Source of the DNA: Thalassobacillus_A hwangdonensis
GTDB lineage: Bacteria > Bacillota > Bacilli > Bacillales > Halobacillaceae
Assembly (NCBI RefSeq): GCF_042675915.1
Contig: NZ_JBHTKL010000001.1
Location: 806,001 to 870,000 of the forward strand
Reading direction: 5' to 3'
Length of the DNA stretch: 64,000 nt
Position numbers and translations under genes: made by a program. The notes under the pieces were generated by a model that was not told the origin of the DNA, searched no databases, and was given only the letters and a program-made list of their open reading frames with translations. Below, piece after piece: positions 16,519 to 25,558 of this stretch (within the stretch, counting starts at the first letter, position 1; each line of letters opens with the position of its first letter).

Positions 16519-17478
16519 CTAAACTGCTACTGGTGCTTTGATTGATGGGTGAGGATCATAGCCTTCCAGCGTGAAATCCTCAAGTTCAAAATCGAAGATG
16601 GATGCTTTCTCTTCATTCAAGCGAAGTCTCGGTAAACTTCTAGGTTCACGTGACAACTGCGTATTCACTTGCTCTATATGATTCGTGTAAATATGGGCAT
16701 CACCCAGCGTGTGGATGAATTCTCCTGGTTCAAGTCCGCACTCATGGGCAATCATATGCGTCAGCAGCGCATAACTGGCAATATTGAAAGGCACACCTAG
16801 AAAAATATCACCACTACGCTGGTACAGCTGACAGGATAACTTACCATCCGCAACGTAAAACTGGAACATCGTGTGGCATGGCGGCAGCGCCATGTTCGAT
16901 GGGACATCTTCAGGGTTCCATGCCGTGACGATATGTCTTCTGGAGTCTGGATTGTGCTTGATCGATTCGATGACCTGCTTGATCTGGTCGATTGTATCTC
17001 CTTGCGATGTCTTCCACGCTCGCCATTGGCTTCCGTACACAGAACCAAGATTTCCGAATCGCTCTGAAAAGGCATCATCCTCCAGAATCAACGATTTGAA
17101 ACGTTCCATCTGTTCTAAATATAATTCTTTGAAGGCTTCATCCTTCTGGCTTCGATTCCCGAAATCTGTCATATCAGGCCCATCATACACTTCGCTTTCC
17201 ACCCATGCCTTGAATGCCCACTCATTCCAGATATTATTGTTATGCTTCAATAAGTATCGAATATTCGTATCCCCTTTGAGGAACCAGAGCAGTTCACTGG
17301 CAATCAAGCGGAAAGGTACTCTTTTCGTAGTGAGAAGTGGAAACCCTTCTGATAAGTCGAACCTCAACTGGTGTCCAAATACAGAATACGTTCCAGTACC
17401 CGTACGGTCTTCTTTTTTATTTCCATTCTCTAGCACGTGACTGCAAAGTTCCAAATAGGATTGTTCGCCATAACTCAC
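16519..17478 (-). CDS. thyA: thymidylate synthase, long form
   Basis: A 319-residue enzyme that makes dTMP from dUMP using methylene-tetrahydrofolate. The catalytic Cys is C201 in [12 protein letters not shown]. The N terminus has EDRTGTGT, and substrate contacts are in [17 protein letters not shown]. It carries the insertion of about 50 residues near positions 90-140 ([15 protein letters not shown]...) that separates the long Gram-positive ThyA from the 264-residue E. coli form. It is first gene of the thyA-dfrA-mobA operon. Confidence 0.97.
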   Translation of the reverse strand: MSYGEQSYLELCSHVLENGNKKEDRTGTGTYSVFGHQLRFDLSEGFPLLTTKRVPFRLIASELLWFLKGDTNIRYLLKHNNNIWNEWAFKAWVESEVYDGPDMTDFGNRSQKDEAFKELYLEQMERFKSLILEDDAFSERFGNLGSVYGSQWRAWKTSQGDTIDQIKQVIESIKHNPDSRRHIVTAWNPEDVPSNMALPPCHTMFQFYVADGKLSCQLYQRSGDIFLGVPFNIASYALLTHMIAHECGLEPGEFIHTLGDAHIYTNHIEQVNTQLSREPRSLPRLRLNEEKASIFDFELEDFTLEGYDPHPSIKAPVAV

Positions 17479-17531
17479 GCTGCATCCACTCCTTCTACTT
17501 ATTGTCTCGTCTCATGATTTTTAGATTTGCT

Positions 17532-18122
17532 CTACCATTCCTTGTAAAACTGATCAAGGAAGCTGATGAGTAGATCATGCCGCTCTTCTGCGAGCTGTTG
17601 TGCTGTGTCCGTATGAAATCCATCTTTCAGTTTCAGCAATTTCTCGTGAAAGTGATGAATTGATGTCTTTCCTTGCTCGTTACCATCATATATCGGCTGA
17701 CCTTTGGCACCGCCGTATGCAAATGTCCGTGCTATTCCGATGGCACCGATGGCATCCAATCTATCTGCATCCTGAACGATTTTCCCTTCCAACGTTTCAG
17801 GTACTTGTCCTTTGCTGAAGGAAGTGTCGATCATCGCAGTACGAATTGCACGGATCATTTGTTGATCCAAACCTAGCTGGGCAAGAAAGTCCCATAACGC
17901 TTCTAAAGCAGTTTCAGGAGATGCTGCCAACTTGGTGTCACCGATGTCATGTACCCAACCAGCAGCTTCAGCCAAAAATGGATCCGCCCCTTCTTTTTCA
18001 GCAATAAGGCGTGCATGAGCGCTGACACGCTTCATGTGATGATAGTCATGCCCTGTTACATCCTCTGTGAATCGATCTTCAATATATTGTCTGATTTCAT
18101 TTAATACCACATGTTCATTCAT
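17532..18122 (-). CDS. HD domain phosphohydrolase, YpgQ-like
   Basis: A 196-residue metal-dependent HD-fold hydrolase. The metal ligands are H25 in TGHDYHHM, H58-D59 in WVHDIGDTK and Asp in QDADRLDAIGAIGIAR. The sequence resembles B. subtilis YpgQ, reported as a pyrophosphate or nucleotide hydrolase. ATG is preceded by AGGAGC. It lies 11 bases downstream of the DUF72 gene on the same strand, so the two are probably one operon; a role in cleaning nucleotides near thyA is speculation. Confidence 0.85.
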   Translation of the reverse strand: MNEHVVLNEIRQYIEDRFTEDVTGHDYHHMKRVSAHARLIAEKEGADPFLAEAAGWVHDIGDTKLAASPETALEALWDFLAQLGLDQQMIRAIRTAMIDTSFSKGQVPETLEGKIVQDADRLDAIGAIGIARTFAYGGAKGQPIYDGNEQGKTSIHHFHEKLLKLKDGFHTDTAQQLAEERHDLLISFLDQFYKEW

Positions 18123-18133
18123 CCTACATGCTC

Positions 18134-18988
18134 CTAAAAGTTGAATAGATCCATCTGCCTTGGATTCAAGTCCGTATAGCTGATTCCAAGCAGATCGATC
18201 ATCTGCTTCGCATTAGCGGCAGCATCTCCGCCTGAATTGTTATTGAATAATAGCGTAATATCTTTCGTATTCTTCTGCAGCTCCTGCAAGTGTTCGACCC
18301 ATTCCAGCAATTCATCTTCATTATAACGATACAAGAAACGTACACTTCTCCAATCAGAACGGCCATTTTTGTTCCAACCGTGGACATTCCTGCCATGAAA
18401 ACGGACCAGAGTCTTTTCCGGATGTGTCGCAACGGGAACGGTAGGAACCGAACCCTCCCCTGCCTGGGGCTCATCGCAAATCGAGTGGATCCAGCCTTCC
18501 TGCTTCATGAATGAAAGCGTCTGCTGCTTGTACGATGGCTGAAACCATGTGCGGTTGCGGAATTCAAGCGCAGCCGGAAGGTCACCAACCCATTCCTTTA
18601 TGTAGCGTAGTTTTTGAATATGGTTTTTGCTTACATCGAACCAAGGTGGAAACTGGAACAGGATCGCTTTCAGCTTGCCAGCATCGATGACAGGCTGAAT
18701 GGAAGATAGATAGGCTTCCATCAACTCTTTTCCTTCCGACACGCTAAGCTTGGATCGATCGTGGCCCGTCAACTGTTGAAAGGCTTTCACGACGAAAGAA
18801 AAACTTTCCGGAGTCTGGTTTACCCACTTCGTATAGTTTTTTTGAGATTGGATGGCATAGAAAGCACTGTCTACTTCGACAACTGGAAAATGGGAAGCAT
18901 AAGCTGCAAGTTTCTCATCAGGCTTGACCTTATCAGAGTATAGTGTTTCATGGTCTCCCCAACCCGTCAATCCGATATCGACCGGCAT
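18134..18988 (-). CDS. DUF72 family protein (YunF/YecE-like)
   Basis: A 284-residue TIM-barrel-like protein. DUF72 signatures are IGLTGWGD at the N terminus, FPVVEVDSAFYAI, FSFVVKAF, LKAILFQFPPWF, ALEFRNRTWF, VRFHGRN and FNNNSGGDAAANA. The biochemical function is unknown; some relatives sit beside DNA-repair or iron-sulfur genes. GGTG lies 7 bases before ATG. A degraded copy of part of this gene lies at 19091-19200, next to the PHP-ATPase insert. Confidence 0.86.
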   Translation of the reverse strand: MPVDIGLTGWGDHETLYSDKVKPDEKLAAYASHFPVVEVDSAFYAIQSQKNYTKWVNQTPESFSFVVKAFQQLTGHDRSKLSVSEGKELMEAYLSSIQPVIDAGKLKAILFQFPPWFDVSKNHIQKLRYIKEWVGDLPAALEFRNRTWFQPSYKQQTLSFMKQEGWIHSICDEPQAGEGSVPTVPVATHPEKTLVRFHGRNVHGWNKNGRSDWRSVRFLYRYNEDELLEWVEHLQELQKNTKDITLLFNNNSGGDAAANAKQMIDLLGISYTDLNPRQMDLFNF

Positions 18989-19024
18989 ATGCGTTCACCA
19001 CGTTTCTTCTATTTACCTATGATT

Positions 19025-19059
19025 GTAGCAGATGATCGAATCGAGCAAAAGAAATCTCC
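19025..19059. repeat. direct repeat, left copy (35 bp)
   Basis: This 35-base segment (GTAGCAGATGATCGAATCGA and on to AAATCTCC) is identical to 22282-22316. The pair brackets the AT-rich insert holding the PHP-ATPase gene. The right half is the first arm of a terminator. Confidence 0.92.
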
Positions 19060-19079
19060 CCCCAACAGGGAGGAGATTT
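19042..19079 (-). terminator. terminator, duplicated copy A
   Basis: AAATCTCC and GGAGATTT pair around a C-rich/GGGAGG inner stem; the minus strand then reads TTTCTTTTGC. It is a variant of the fhs terminator at 22302-22335. In its present place it would end transcripts from the PHP-ATPase gene. Confidence 0.7.
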
Positions 19080-19090
19080 GGGCGTAACCA

Positions 19091-19200
19091 GTCAACTGTT
19101 ATAAGACAAATGAAAGACTTTCCGGCGTCTGGTTTACCCACTTAGTATTGTTTTTATAAAATCAGATACGTAATTGTAGGTATCAAAAAATGGGAAAAAT
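19091..19200 (-). pseudogene. decayed fragment of the DUF72 gene
   Basis: The fragment starts with GTCAACTGTT and continues through ACTTTCCGG.GTCTGGTTTACCCACTT.GTAT.GTTTTT, matching the intact gene at 18769-18841 in the same orientation apart from a small gap and scattered substitutions. Weaker similarity continues to the ATGGGAA at about 19190. It corresponds to roughly residues 50-73 of the intact protein, has no start or open frame, and abuts the PHP-ATPase gene. It is a remnant of a second DUF72 copy carried in or left behind with the insert. Confidence 0.8.
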
Positions 19201-19253
19201 TATTTAATGTTATATTGTAGCGCTTTAAACAATTTCACCCACTATTACACTAT

Positions 19254-22091
19254 TTAGCTCTCTACTAACTTTAAATCTATAAGTTGACTTTGTAAAATTT
19301 CCCTTCCTTTTATTGAATATCTTTTCTCGCGATTTTCAAAGGCAACCTCTCCACCTTCTAAAATATCGCATACGTGTTCTTTTATCCCCTGGTGGCTAAT
19401 ATCCTTCTCAGCTTTATTTTGAGATGATTGGCCTATAACTTTATAGGTGTTTTCAAGGGATCCACTTAAGTAGCCTATTGCTTCAAAATCATTATGAGCT
19501 ATAATTACTTGGTCAGCATCCGAATTAACTACAACATTAGCATTATGAGTTACAATAATAATCTGACGGAATTTTTTTAGTTTATTTAATATAGGTATTA
19601 ACTTCTGTACTATGAACATATTATCTAAGTCATCCTCGGGTTGGTCAAAAACAAATGGAGTAGAAAACGAGTCTGTTGCTAACTTTAACGATATAAATAG
19701 TGTACCTCTTTGTCCAATTGATAATTCATTTGGCTGTTTCCCATTGTACATTACCATAGGATAAACATTTAAATACTGTTCTCTCTCGGAAGTTGTAAAT
19801 AATACATTCAAAAATTCACGTTCGCCATTGCTTGAAATGTATTCAGAATATTCATCAAATAAGGTTTCGATGGTTATCAAAGTATCATCAGCTACTTTAA
19901 TTATTGGCTCATTAGATATAAGAATAACAAAGTCCTCATAGTTATTTACGTTAATAAAACTATTGATCTTACTTTGTTTTGTCTCGCTACTACCACGTGA
20001 AACTCTAAACTTATTTCCGTTGAGGTATTTTTCCAACTTCTGATAAAATAGGGTTTTATCAAAGTAAATTTCAGCGTACACACTAATATCTTCAAGGATA
20101 TCATTTAGTAGACCAGTCTGTTCAAGCGACCAGCTTTTATTACCCTTTCTCAAACTACACCATTTCTTATCTACTTCTTCAATTTTCTCTGTCATTTTTT
20201 TATTTAGATGTGTAGCAAAAGCTTTTCTTCTGTTCAACAGATTTCTATTTTCCTCTGTAACTGCTTTAACTTCTTCAATTTTTCGATTGAATTTTTCAAT
20301 GTTATTTTGATATCCTTCAACTTTTTCTAATAAAGTGGAAATATCACCCTCAATACCTTCTTTTCTAAATTCCTCTTCAATTCGCTTATTTTCTTGCAAT
20401 GCTTCTTGTTTAGTTTTAAGAATATGTTCTTTTAAAGAGCTTAATTTAGTGATTTGGTCTTTTAAGGTAATTAAAGGTATCGAGAAATCTTTAGAGAATT
20501 TTTCATTCAATCCTTCCAACTGTTTATTTGTATTAATTTGAACATCTTTTAAATCTACAATTAGTTCTTCTACTTCTGAATAATCATCTGTAAGTTTACT
20601 CTTCTTAGTGTTATTATTTCTATATTTTTTAATAAGCTGTTTGTTTTGTTGATTAGTAATGCTATCAATTCTTTTCTCGAATATTTCCTTTTGTTTTTCG
20701 TTGTAAGAAATTGAATTTATTAATTCACAATTTTCATTTTCTTGATATAACCAATCCTTATTATCAAGAATATCACTTATAATTTCTTGTATTGTATCTT
20801 CTTGGCGTTGTGTAATTGTATCAGAGTATATCATTAGCAAATCAAAAATCGCATCCCCAAGTTTCTTTGGGTCAGTCGCTATTTGCTGTACATCACTTTG
20901 ACTAACGTGAGTGTACTCAACAAAATTTTCTTCCCAAGAATCAACGTAGTACTCATTAATGGTACCATCCTCTTGCGTGTACTCCACTTTGAAATCTTCC
21001 AATGAATTTATACTCTCAGCTCTTGTACCTTCAATATTTTTGTTTAATGTTTTGGATATTGAGTCTAACAATAAACTCTTACCTGTTCCTCTACCTCCAA
21101 TTATAGCTACCAAGTCTCTATTCAACGGAATATTACATTCCTTGAATCTAACACTTTTATCATTAAATATCTCACTATCTTTAATCTTCAAGTTTGAGAA
21201 GTACGACTTTGGTATGTTCAAATAAGGATTATCTTCACTAATTTTAACTCGTTCTGGAGCATATAATATTTGCTTTAAACCTTCAAAAGTAGGGTCTGCT
21301 TTAAGCCAAGTGTAGCAATAATATTCATTCAATTCTTCAAATGTATGTATATCTTGTGAGTGAAATAACTTCTTATCCGATAGTTTCGAAATAATATCCT
21401 GCTTCTTCGGAATATCTTCAAGTTTTGCATCCGCAAAAACTCCGTGAACCTTTGACAATATATCCTCTTTGTAATGTTTGACTTGTTTTCCTTTATCAGT
21501 GTTATTCCACTCTTTAAATCCTAAAAATAAGAAAACATTTTCTTTCCATGTTTGGCTATTTAAAACAGTAAGAACTTGCTCAGTGGAGGGATAAAACTCT
21601 GCAAATCCAGTTTGCAAATTACTATCACTTGCTTCTTTTATGAAATTATCTTTTGAAAGTACTTTAGTGCTATGTTTTTCTAAACTTGAAAGGTTAATTC
21701 TTCCAATAAACTCTTCATTAATTTTCTTAACCTGATTTTTATAATCATTCATATCCACATTGAATAAAATGTGTAGATTGGTTTTTAAAAAGTTCTTACC
21801 ATTATTAGTTCCAAACGTATCAATTCTAAACTCAAGAATTGGGAATATCATTTCTAAATTTTTTAGACGACCATTCTCCCAATACGACATCACTTTTTCA
21901 TAGCCATCAATAAAATAATAATCAGTTATACCAATTACTTTTACCTCTTCAGGCAGTTGCTCTAATTTATCAATAAACTCATCCCAAACTTGCTTGGTAT
22001 CTCCACCATATTCATTAATGATTGATTTAGGAGTATGAATATGTAAATCCCAAACACGCCAATCGGAGCCCTCTGAATATTTTATAGACAT
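19254..22091 (-). CDS. TrlF-like protein: PHP domain plus SMC/ABC-type ATPase
   Basis: A 945-residue two-part protein. The N-terminal ~285 residues look like a PHP phosphoesterase: DLHIHTP (H17, H19), GITDYY near residue 55, HSQDIH near 246, then the block ADPTFEGLKQILYAPERV seen in the TrlF-type family. The rest is a split ATPase: Walker A IIGGRGTGKS near 330, about 350 residues rich in coiled coil, signature LSIGQRGTLF near 788, Walker B FVFDQPEDDLD near 813 and switch His in VTHNANVV near 847. Such PHP-ATPase proteins are sporadic and often occur in defence islands; nucleic-acid cleavage gated by ATP is inference. AGGGAGTG precedes ATG. Its base use is far more AT-rich than its neighbours (27% and 32% GC in two sampled 60-base lines against 45% in fhs), consistent with transfer. 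Confidence 0.85.
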   Translation of the reverse strand: MSIKYSEGSDWRVWDLHIHTPKSIINEYGGDTKQVWDEFIDKLEQLPEEVKVIGITDYYFIDGYEKVMSYWENGRLKNLEMIFPILEFRIDTFGTNNGKNFLKTNLHILFNVDMNDYKNQVKKINEEFIGRINLSSLEKHSTKVLSKDNFIKEASDSNLQTGFAEFYPSTEQVLTVLNSQTWKENVFLFLGFKEWNNTDKGKQVKHYKEDILSKVHGVFADAKLEDIPKKQDIISKLSDKKLFHSQDIHTFEELNEYYCYTWLKADPTFEGLKQILYAPERVKISEDNPYLNIPKSYFSNLKIKDSEIFNDKSVRFKECNIPLNRDLVAIIGGRGTGKSLLLDSISKTLNKNIEGTRAESINSLEDFKVEYTQEDGTINEYYVDSWEENFVEYTHVSQSDVQQIATDPKKLGDAIFDLLMIYSDTITQRQEDTIQEIISDILDNKDWLYQENENCELINSISYNEKQKEIFEKRIDSITNQQNKQLIKKYRNNNTKKSKLTDDYSEVEELIVDLKDVQINTNKQLEGLNEKFSKDFSIPLITLKDQITKLSSLKEHILKTKQEALQENKRIEEEFRKEGIEGDISTLLEKVEGYQNNIEKFNRKIEEVKAVTEENRNLLNRRKAFATHLNKKMTEKIEEVDKKWCSLRKGNKSWSLEQTGLLNDILEDISVYAEIYFDKTLFYQKLEKYLNGNKFRVSRGSSETKQSKINSFINVNNYEDFVILISNEPIIKVADDTLITIETLFDEYSEYISSNGEREFLNVLFTTSEREQYLNVYPMVMYNGKQPNELSIGQRGTLFISLKLATDSFSTPFVFDQPEDDLDNMFIVQKLIPILNKLKKFRQIIIVTHNANVVVNSDADQVIIAHNDFEAIGYLSGSLENTYKVIGQSSQNKAEKDISHQGIKEHVCDILEGGEVAFENREKRYSIKGREILQSQLIDLKLVES

Positions 22092-22281
22092 CTATTTCAC
22101 TCCCTAAATACTTTTACTACATTTTACCATAGATAATTTGTCTTAGTTGAGGATTTCATTGACTATACATACCATAAAAAATAATCTGCTAAAGAACCCA
22201 TTTCACCGTTATTACTCTTATTAAAAGGTGCTACTTTTTGTTTGTATGATTTGATTTCTCTTCATACTCCAGGGGTGGATC

Positions 22282-22316
22282 GTAGCAGATGATCGAATCG
22301 AGCAAAAGAAATCTCC
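22282..22316. repeat. direct repeat, right copy (35 bp)
   Basis: Identical over 35 bases to 19025-19059 and lying just downstream of fhs. Beyond the identical core the two copies diverge but both continue into a terminator hairpin. Confidence 0.92.
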
Positions 22317-22335
22317 TCCCCAAAGTGGGAGGAGA
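22302..22335 (-). terminator. terminator of fhs, copy B
   Basis: TCTCCTCCC (22312-22320) and GGGAGGAGA (22327-22335) form a perfect 9-bp stem; the minus strand then reads TTTCTTTTGC. Confidence 0.85.
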
Positions 22336-22346
22336 GTGTGTTCGAA

Positions 22347-24017
22347 TTAAAACAATCCGGTGATTTTTCCATCTTCAGTGACATCCATTTTAAGTGCGGC
22401 AGGACTTTTCGGAAGACCAGGCATGGTCATAACGTCGCCTGTAAGAACGACAATGAAGCCTGCACCAACAGAAGCTCTCAATTCTCTGACTGTAATCTTG
22501 AATCCTTTAGGCCTTCCAAGCAGTGACGGATCATCGGACAAGGAATATTGCGTCTTCGCCATACATACAGGCAGATTACCATACCCGAGCTGCTCGAATT
22601 GTGCCAGTTGTTTTTTCGCTTTGGAAGTGAATTCTACACCATCCGCTCCATACACCTTCTGGGCAATTTTAAGGATCTTTTGTTCCAATGGTTCATCCAG
22701 TTCATAAACACGCTGAAGCGATCCTTCTTTCGCTTCACAGGCAGAGATGACTTTTTCAGCCAGGTCGATGCCTCCCTTTCCTCCCTCAGCGAAGACATCA
22801 ACCAATGAAACTTCAGCACCATTGGACTCGCACCACTGCTTAAGGAAAGCTACCTCTTGATCAGTGTCTGTCGGAAATTTATTGATTCCGATCACATATG
22901 GTAAACCGAAGGATTCGATCGTCTCCATATGTTTTTTCAGGTTTTCCATCCCTTGCTGAAGTGCTTCGACATTTTCATATTCCAATTCTTTTTTATCCAT
23001 TCCGCCATGCATCTTCAAAGCGCGGATTGTTGCAACAATTACTACAGCATCCGGTTCGAAGCCACCAGCCCTCGTTTTGATATCAAGGAACTTCTCCGCA
23101 CCTAAATCCGCTCCGAAGCCAGCTTCCGTAACAACGTACTCTCCAAGCTTGGCAGCGATCTTAGTTGCCATGACACTGTTACATCCGTGAGCGATGTTGG
23201 CGAATGGTCCTCCGTGAATGATAGCTGGCGTATTTTCCAACGTTTGCACAAGGTTCGGTTTGATCGCATCTTTAAGGAGCAGTGTCAACGCACCTTCCAC
23301 CCCTAGCTGACTTACCGTGACAGGTTCACGATCATATGTATAACCAACCACGATCCTGCTGATCCGTTCCTTCAAGTCATTCAATCCATCTGCGAGACAA
23401 AGGATGGCCATGATTTCAGATGCTACAGAAATGTTGAATCCATCTTCTCTCGGTACCCCTTTGACAGGTCCGCCCAGGCCAACGACAATTTGACGAAGTG
23501 CACGATCATTCATATCCATTACACGCTTCCATTCGATTCTTCTCGGGTCAATATTCAGGACATTCCCTTGGTGGATGTGGTTATCGATGAATGCTGAAAG
23601 TGCATTGTTCGCTGTTGTGATCGCATGGATGTCTCCAGTGAAATGGAGGTTGATATCCTGCATAGGTACAACTTGGGAATAGCCGCCACCTGCTGCGCCA
23701 CCCTTTATACCCATCGTAGGGCCAAGTGATGGTTCACGTAAGGCGATGATCGCTTTTTTATTGATTCTGTTCAACGCCTGTCCAAGTCCGACAGTAACGG
23801 TCGACTTTCCTTCTCCTGCAGGTGTAGGGCTTATTGCAGTAGTAAGAATGATCTTGCCATCAGGTCGATCCGACAGCTTATGTAACAGTTGATCATTCAA
23901 TTTCGCTTTGTAATGGCCATATGGTTCCCAGTCTTCCTTCGCAAGGTTCAAATCCTCAGCGATTTCTTCGATCCGTTTCATCTGAGCGGCTTGAGCGATT
24001 TCAATATCTGTCTTCAC
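22347..24017 (-). CDS. fhs: formate--tetrahydrofolate ligase
   Basis: A 556-residue enzyme that joins formate to tetrahydrofolate at the cost of ATP, feeding one-carbon units into purine synthesis. The nucleotide-binding loop [12 protein letters not shown] lies near residue 64. Family blocks include [23 protein letters not shown] and [15 protein letters not shown] at 24015-24017 is preferred because AAGGGG lies 9 bases upstream; a TTG three codons earlier directly abuts that site. It is a single gene with a strong terminator. Folate chemistry links it to the nearby dfrA-thyA operon. Confidence 0.95.
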   Translation of the reverse strand: MKTDIEIAQAAQMKRIEEIAEDLNLAKEDWEPYGHYKAKLNDQLLHKLSDRPDGKIILTTAISPTPAGEGKSTVTVGLGQALNRINKKAIIALREPSLGPTMGIKGGAAGGGYSQVVPMQDINLHFTGDIHAITTANNALSAFIDNHIHQGNVLNIDPRRIEWKRVMDMNDRALRQIVVGLGGPVKGVPREDGFNISVASEIMAILCLADGLNDLKERISRIVVGYTYDREPVTVSQLGVEGALTLLLKDAIKPNLVQTLENTPAIIHGGPFANIAHGCNSVMATKIAAKLGEYVVTEAGFGADLGAEKFLDIKTRAGGFEPDAVVIVATIRALKMHGGMDKKELEYENVEALQQGMENLKKHMETIESFGLPYVIGINKFPTDTDQEVAFLKQWCESNGAEVSLVDVFAEGGKGGIDLAEKVISACEAKEGSLQRVYELDEPLEQKILKIAQKVYGADGVEFTSKAKKQLAQFEQLGYGNLPVCMAKTQYSLSDDPSLLGRPKGFKITVRELRASVGAGFIVVLTGDVMTMPGLPKSPAALKMDVTEDGKITGLF

Positions 24018-24157
24018 ATAATCCAACCCCTTTTTATGTTCTAAGCTTATTTTAACCTAGAATAGTATAATCCTTGAACCTTTTTTACGATTGTTTTATT
24101 CAAAAATATGACCGAATAATGGAACACTCAGTTAGACGTTGCCGGGTATGTGAAAAT

Positions 24158-24279
24158 GGCGGCGGGGAAACTACTCGCTTTCCTGTGGGGGAGATGGCGA
24201 GCCTCCTCGGTCGTTTCACTCCCTGTGGGGTCTCGCCTATCCCCTTCTCCCACGGGAGTTTCGCAGTTTCCCCGCCGCC
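24158..24279. repeat. GC-rich palindromic intergenic element, copy 1
   Basis: A 122-bp non-coding element with perfect 15-bp terminal inverted repeats (GGCGGCGGGGAAACT and AGTTTCCCCGCCGCC). Inside are ACTCGCTTTCC, GGCGAGCCTCCTCGG and CTGTGGGGTCTCGCC, giving a long imperfect hairpin. It is strikingly GC-rich for this AT-rich gap. Sequences of this type are common between genes in Bacillaceae genomes in my experience. No open frame in it has a ribosome site. Confidence 0.8.
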
Positions 24280-24402
24280 CTATGTGTGTTTAGTGAACGA
24301 CCATTTCCCTCATGATTTACAAAAATCAGGTTCAAGGTTACAAGCACTTTTCTTAGATTTAAAGAGCTTTAAACAGATGTTTCCGTAACTTGACAATAGT
24401 AT
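24280..24402. other. spacer between palindromic elements
   Basis: An AT-rich spacer with no supported gene or signal. Together with 24027-24157 and 24528-24703 it makes up the rest of the 0.8-kb gap between fhs and the cold-shock gene, in which I see nothing else. Confidence 0.5.
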
Positions 24403-24527
24403 GGAGGTCCGGGAAATTACGAGACTCCTGTGGGGTGATAATGATCGGTGAGATCCCGGAAGGCGTAGCCTGAGGAAGCTCAGCCCATTCCCATGAACAT
24501 GGAAAGCGAGTGATTTCCCGGGCCTCC
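24403..24527. repeat. GC-rich palindromic intergenic element, copy 2 (inverted)
   Basis: A 125-bp element with 15-bp terminal inverted repeats differing at one base (GGAGGTCCGGGAAAT and ATTTCCCGGGCCTCC). Its reverse complement aligns with copy 1 through shared blocks such as ACTCGCTTTCC, AGC.TCCTC.GG, TCTC.CC.AT and CCCAC.GGAGT.TCG. The two are therefore members of one family in opposite orientation, 123 bases apart. Confidence 0.75.
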
Positions 24528-24703
24528 TAAGGCTCTTACCTGTGACAGACAAAAAGCTTCAACATAAGCGAGCATTACCGGAAATCAACTATGAGATTAA
24601 ACAATCCTTGAGATTAGAACCAGAGAATCCAACACATTCGTTTGTCGGCATGAAAAACAGTACCAGCCCAACGTATATCTACAAAAATGAGTAGTTGAAA
24701 ATC

Positions 24704-24732
24704 TTGACGCAAACGACTAAATATACTATATT
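24704..24732 (+). promoter_or_regulatory. promoter of the cold-shock gene
   Basis: TTGACG (24704-24709) and TATATT (24727-24732) are separated by exactly 17 bases. The predicted start near 24739 gives a leader of about 115 bases, as is usual for cold-shock mRNAs. Confidence 0.8.
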
Positions 24733-24853
24733 GGAACCAACAAATAGTTGATTGAAATTCTCGATGGGCAACAAAGTCTTTCGATGGAGTTCCTTCATTT
24801 ATTTGTTAAACATTAACACGTTTTACGTGCAAGATTTTAGGAGGATTTTTAAG

Positions 24854-25054
24854 ATGCAAAACGGTACTGTAAAATGGTTCAATGCTGAAAAAGGTTATGG
24901 TTTCATCCAAGTAGAAGATGGAAACGATGTATTCGTACACTTCTCAGCAATCCAGGAAGAAGGATTCAAATCTCTTGAAGAAGGTCAATCTGTTTCTTTC
25001 GAAATCGTCGAAGGCGACCGTGGCCCACAAGCTGCTAACGTTGTTAAAAACTAA
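24854..25054 (+). CDS. cold-shock protein (CspA family)
   Basis: A 66-residue single OB-fold RNA/DNA chaperone. RNP1 is KGYGFIQV and RNP2 is VFVHFSA; the [14 protein letters not shown] start is canonical. ATG at 24854 with AGGAGG 9 bases upstream is the real start; an upstream in-frame ATG at 24752 lies in the leader. The 115-base leader between promoter and start probably controls translation at low temperature, as in other csp genes. A strong terminator follows. Confidence 0.95.
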   Translation: MQNGTVKWFNAEKGYGFIQVEDGNDVFVHFSAIQEEGFKSLEEGQSVSFEIVEGDRGPQAANVVKN

Positions 25055-25069
25055 TGAATCTATATTTTC

Positions 25070-25100
25070 AAGCGGTAATCGTATGATTACCGCTTTTTTT
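25070..25100 (+). terminator. terminator of the cold-shock gene
   Basis: AGCGGTAATC-gtat-GATTACCGCT followed by TTTTTT. Confidence 0.93.
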
Positions 25101-25144
25101 CATGAAAGGATATCGAATTAAGCAGAGCTAGCGAGGTGAATGAA

Positions 25145-25549
25145 ATGATCGAAGTTTATACGGATGGAGCAGCAAGCGGAGATCCTGGTCCGAGCAGTGC
25201 AGGGATTTACATTAAAAAGGGCAAAGAACATTTCGAATTCGCTTATCCGCTTGGTACCACCTCTAATCATCAGGCAGAATTCCTGGCAGTAATCAAAGCG
25301 CTGGAAATTTGTGCAGAATACTTTCCGGGCGAGATACTTTCTTTTCGAAGCGATTCCAAGATCGTCGTCGAAACCATTGAGAAGAATTTCACTAAAAATG
25401 AAGCATTCCTCCCTCTCTTGAACGAGATAAATGCATATAAAGAAAACTTCGCTTATGTATTCTTCAAATGGATCCCTGAAAAACAGAATGGTAAAGCAGA
25501 TAAGTTAGCGAGACAAGCATTGAAAAATAGTAAAAAGGACTCGATGTGA
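25145..25549 (+). CDS. RNase H-like protein (YpdQ/YpeP-like)
   Basis: A 134-residue RNase HI fold. Acidic active-site residues are all present: Asp in VYTDGAASGDPG, Glu in HQAEFLAV, Asp in FRSDSKIV and Asp in NGKADKLA. This suggests real hydrolysis of RNA in RNA-DNA hybrids, though B. subtilis YpdQ and YpeP are poorly characterised. ATG at 25145 with GAGGTG 6 bases upstream is preferred over the GTG at 25136, which is part of that site. It follows the cold-shock gene but after a terminator, so it has its own promoter. Confidence 0.85.
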   Translation: MIEVYTDGAASGDPGPSSAGIYIKKGKEHFEFAYPLGTTSNHQAEFLAVIKALEICAEYFPGEILSFRSDSKIVVETIEKNFTKNEAFLPLLNEINAYKENFAYVFFKWIPEKQNGKADKLARQALKNSKKDSM

Positions 25550-25558
25550 GCCCTTTTT
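25532..25558. terminator. convergent terminator
   Basis: AAAAAGG-a-CTC and GAG-c-CCTTTTT form a short stem overlapping the RNase H-like stop codon and touching the end of the minus-strand gene, so it could serve both. Confidence 0.6.

Noticed and set aside
24074..24552. Open frames across the fhs-csp gap
   Set aside because: They read through the GC-rich palindromic elements; no ribosome site and no protein family.
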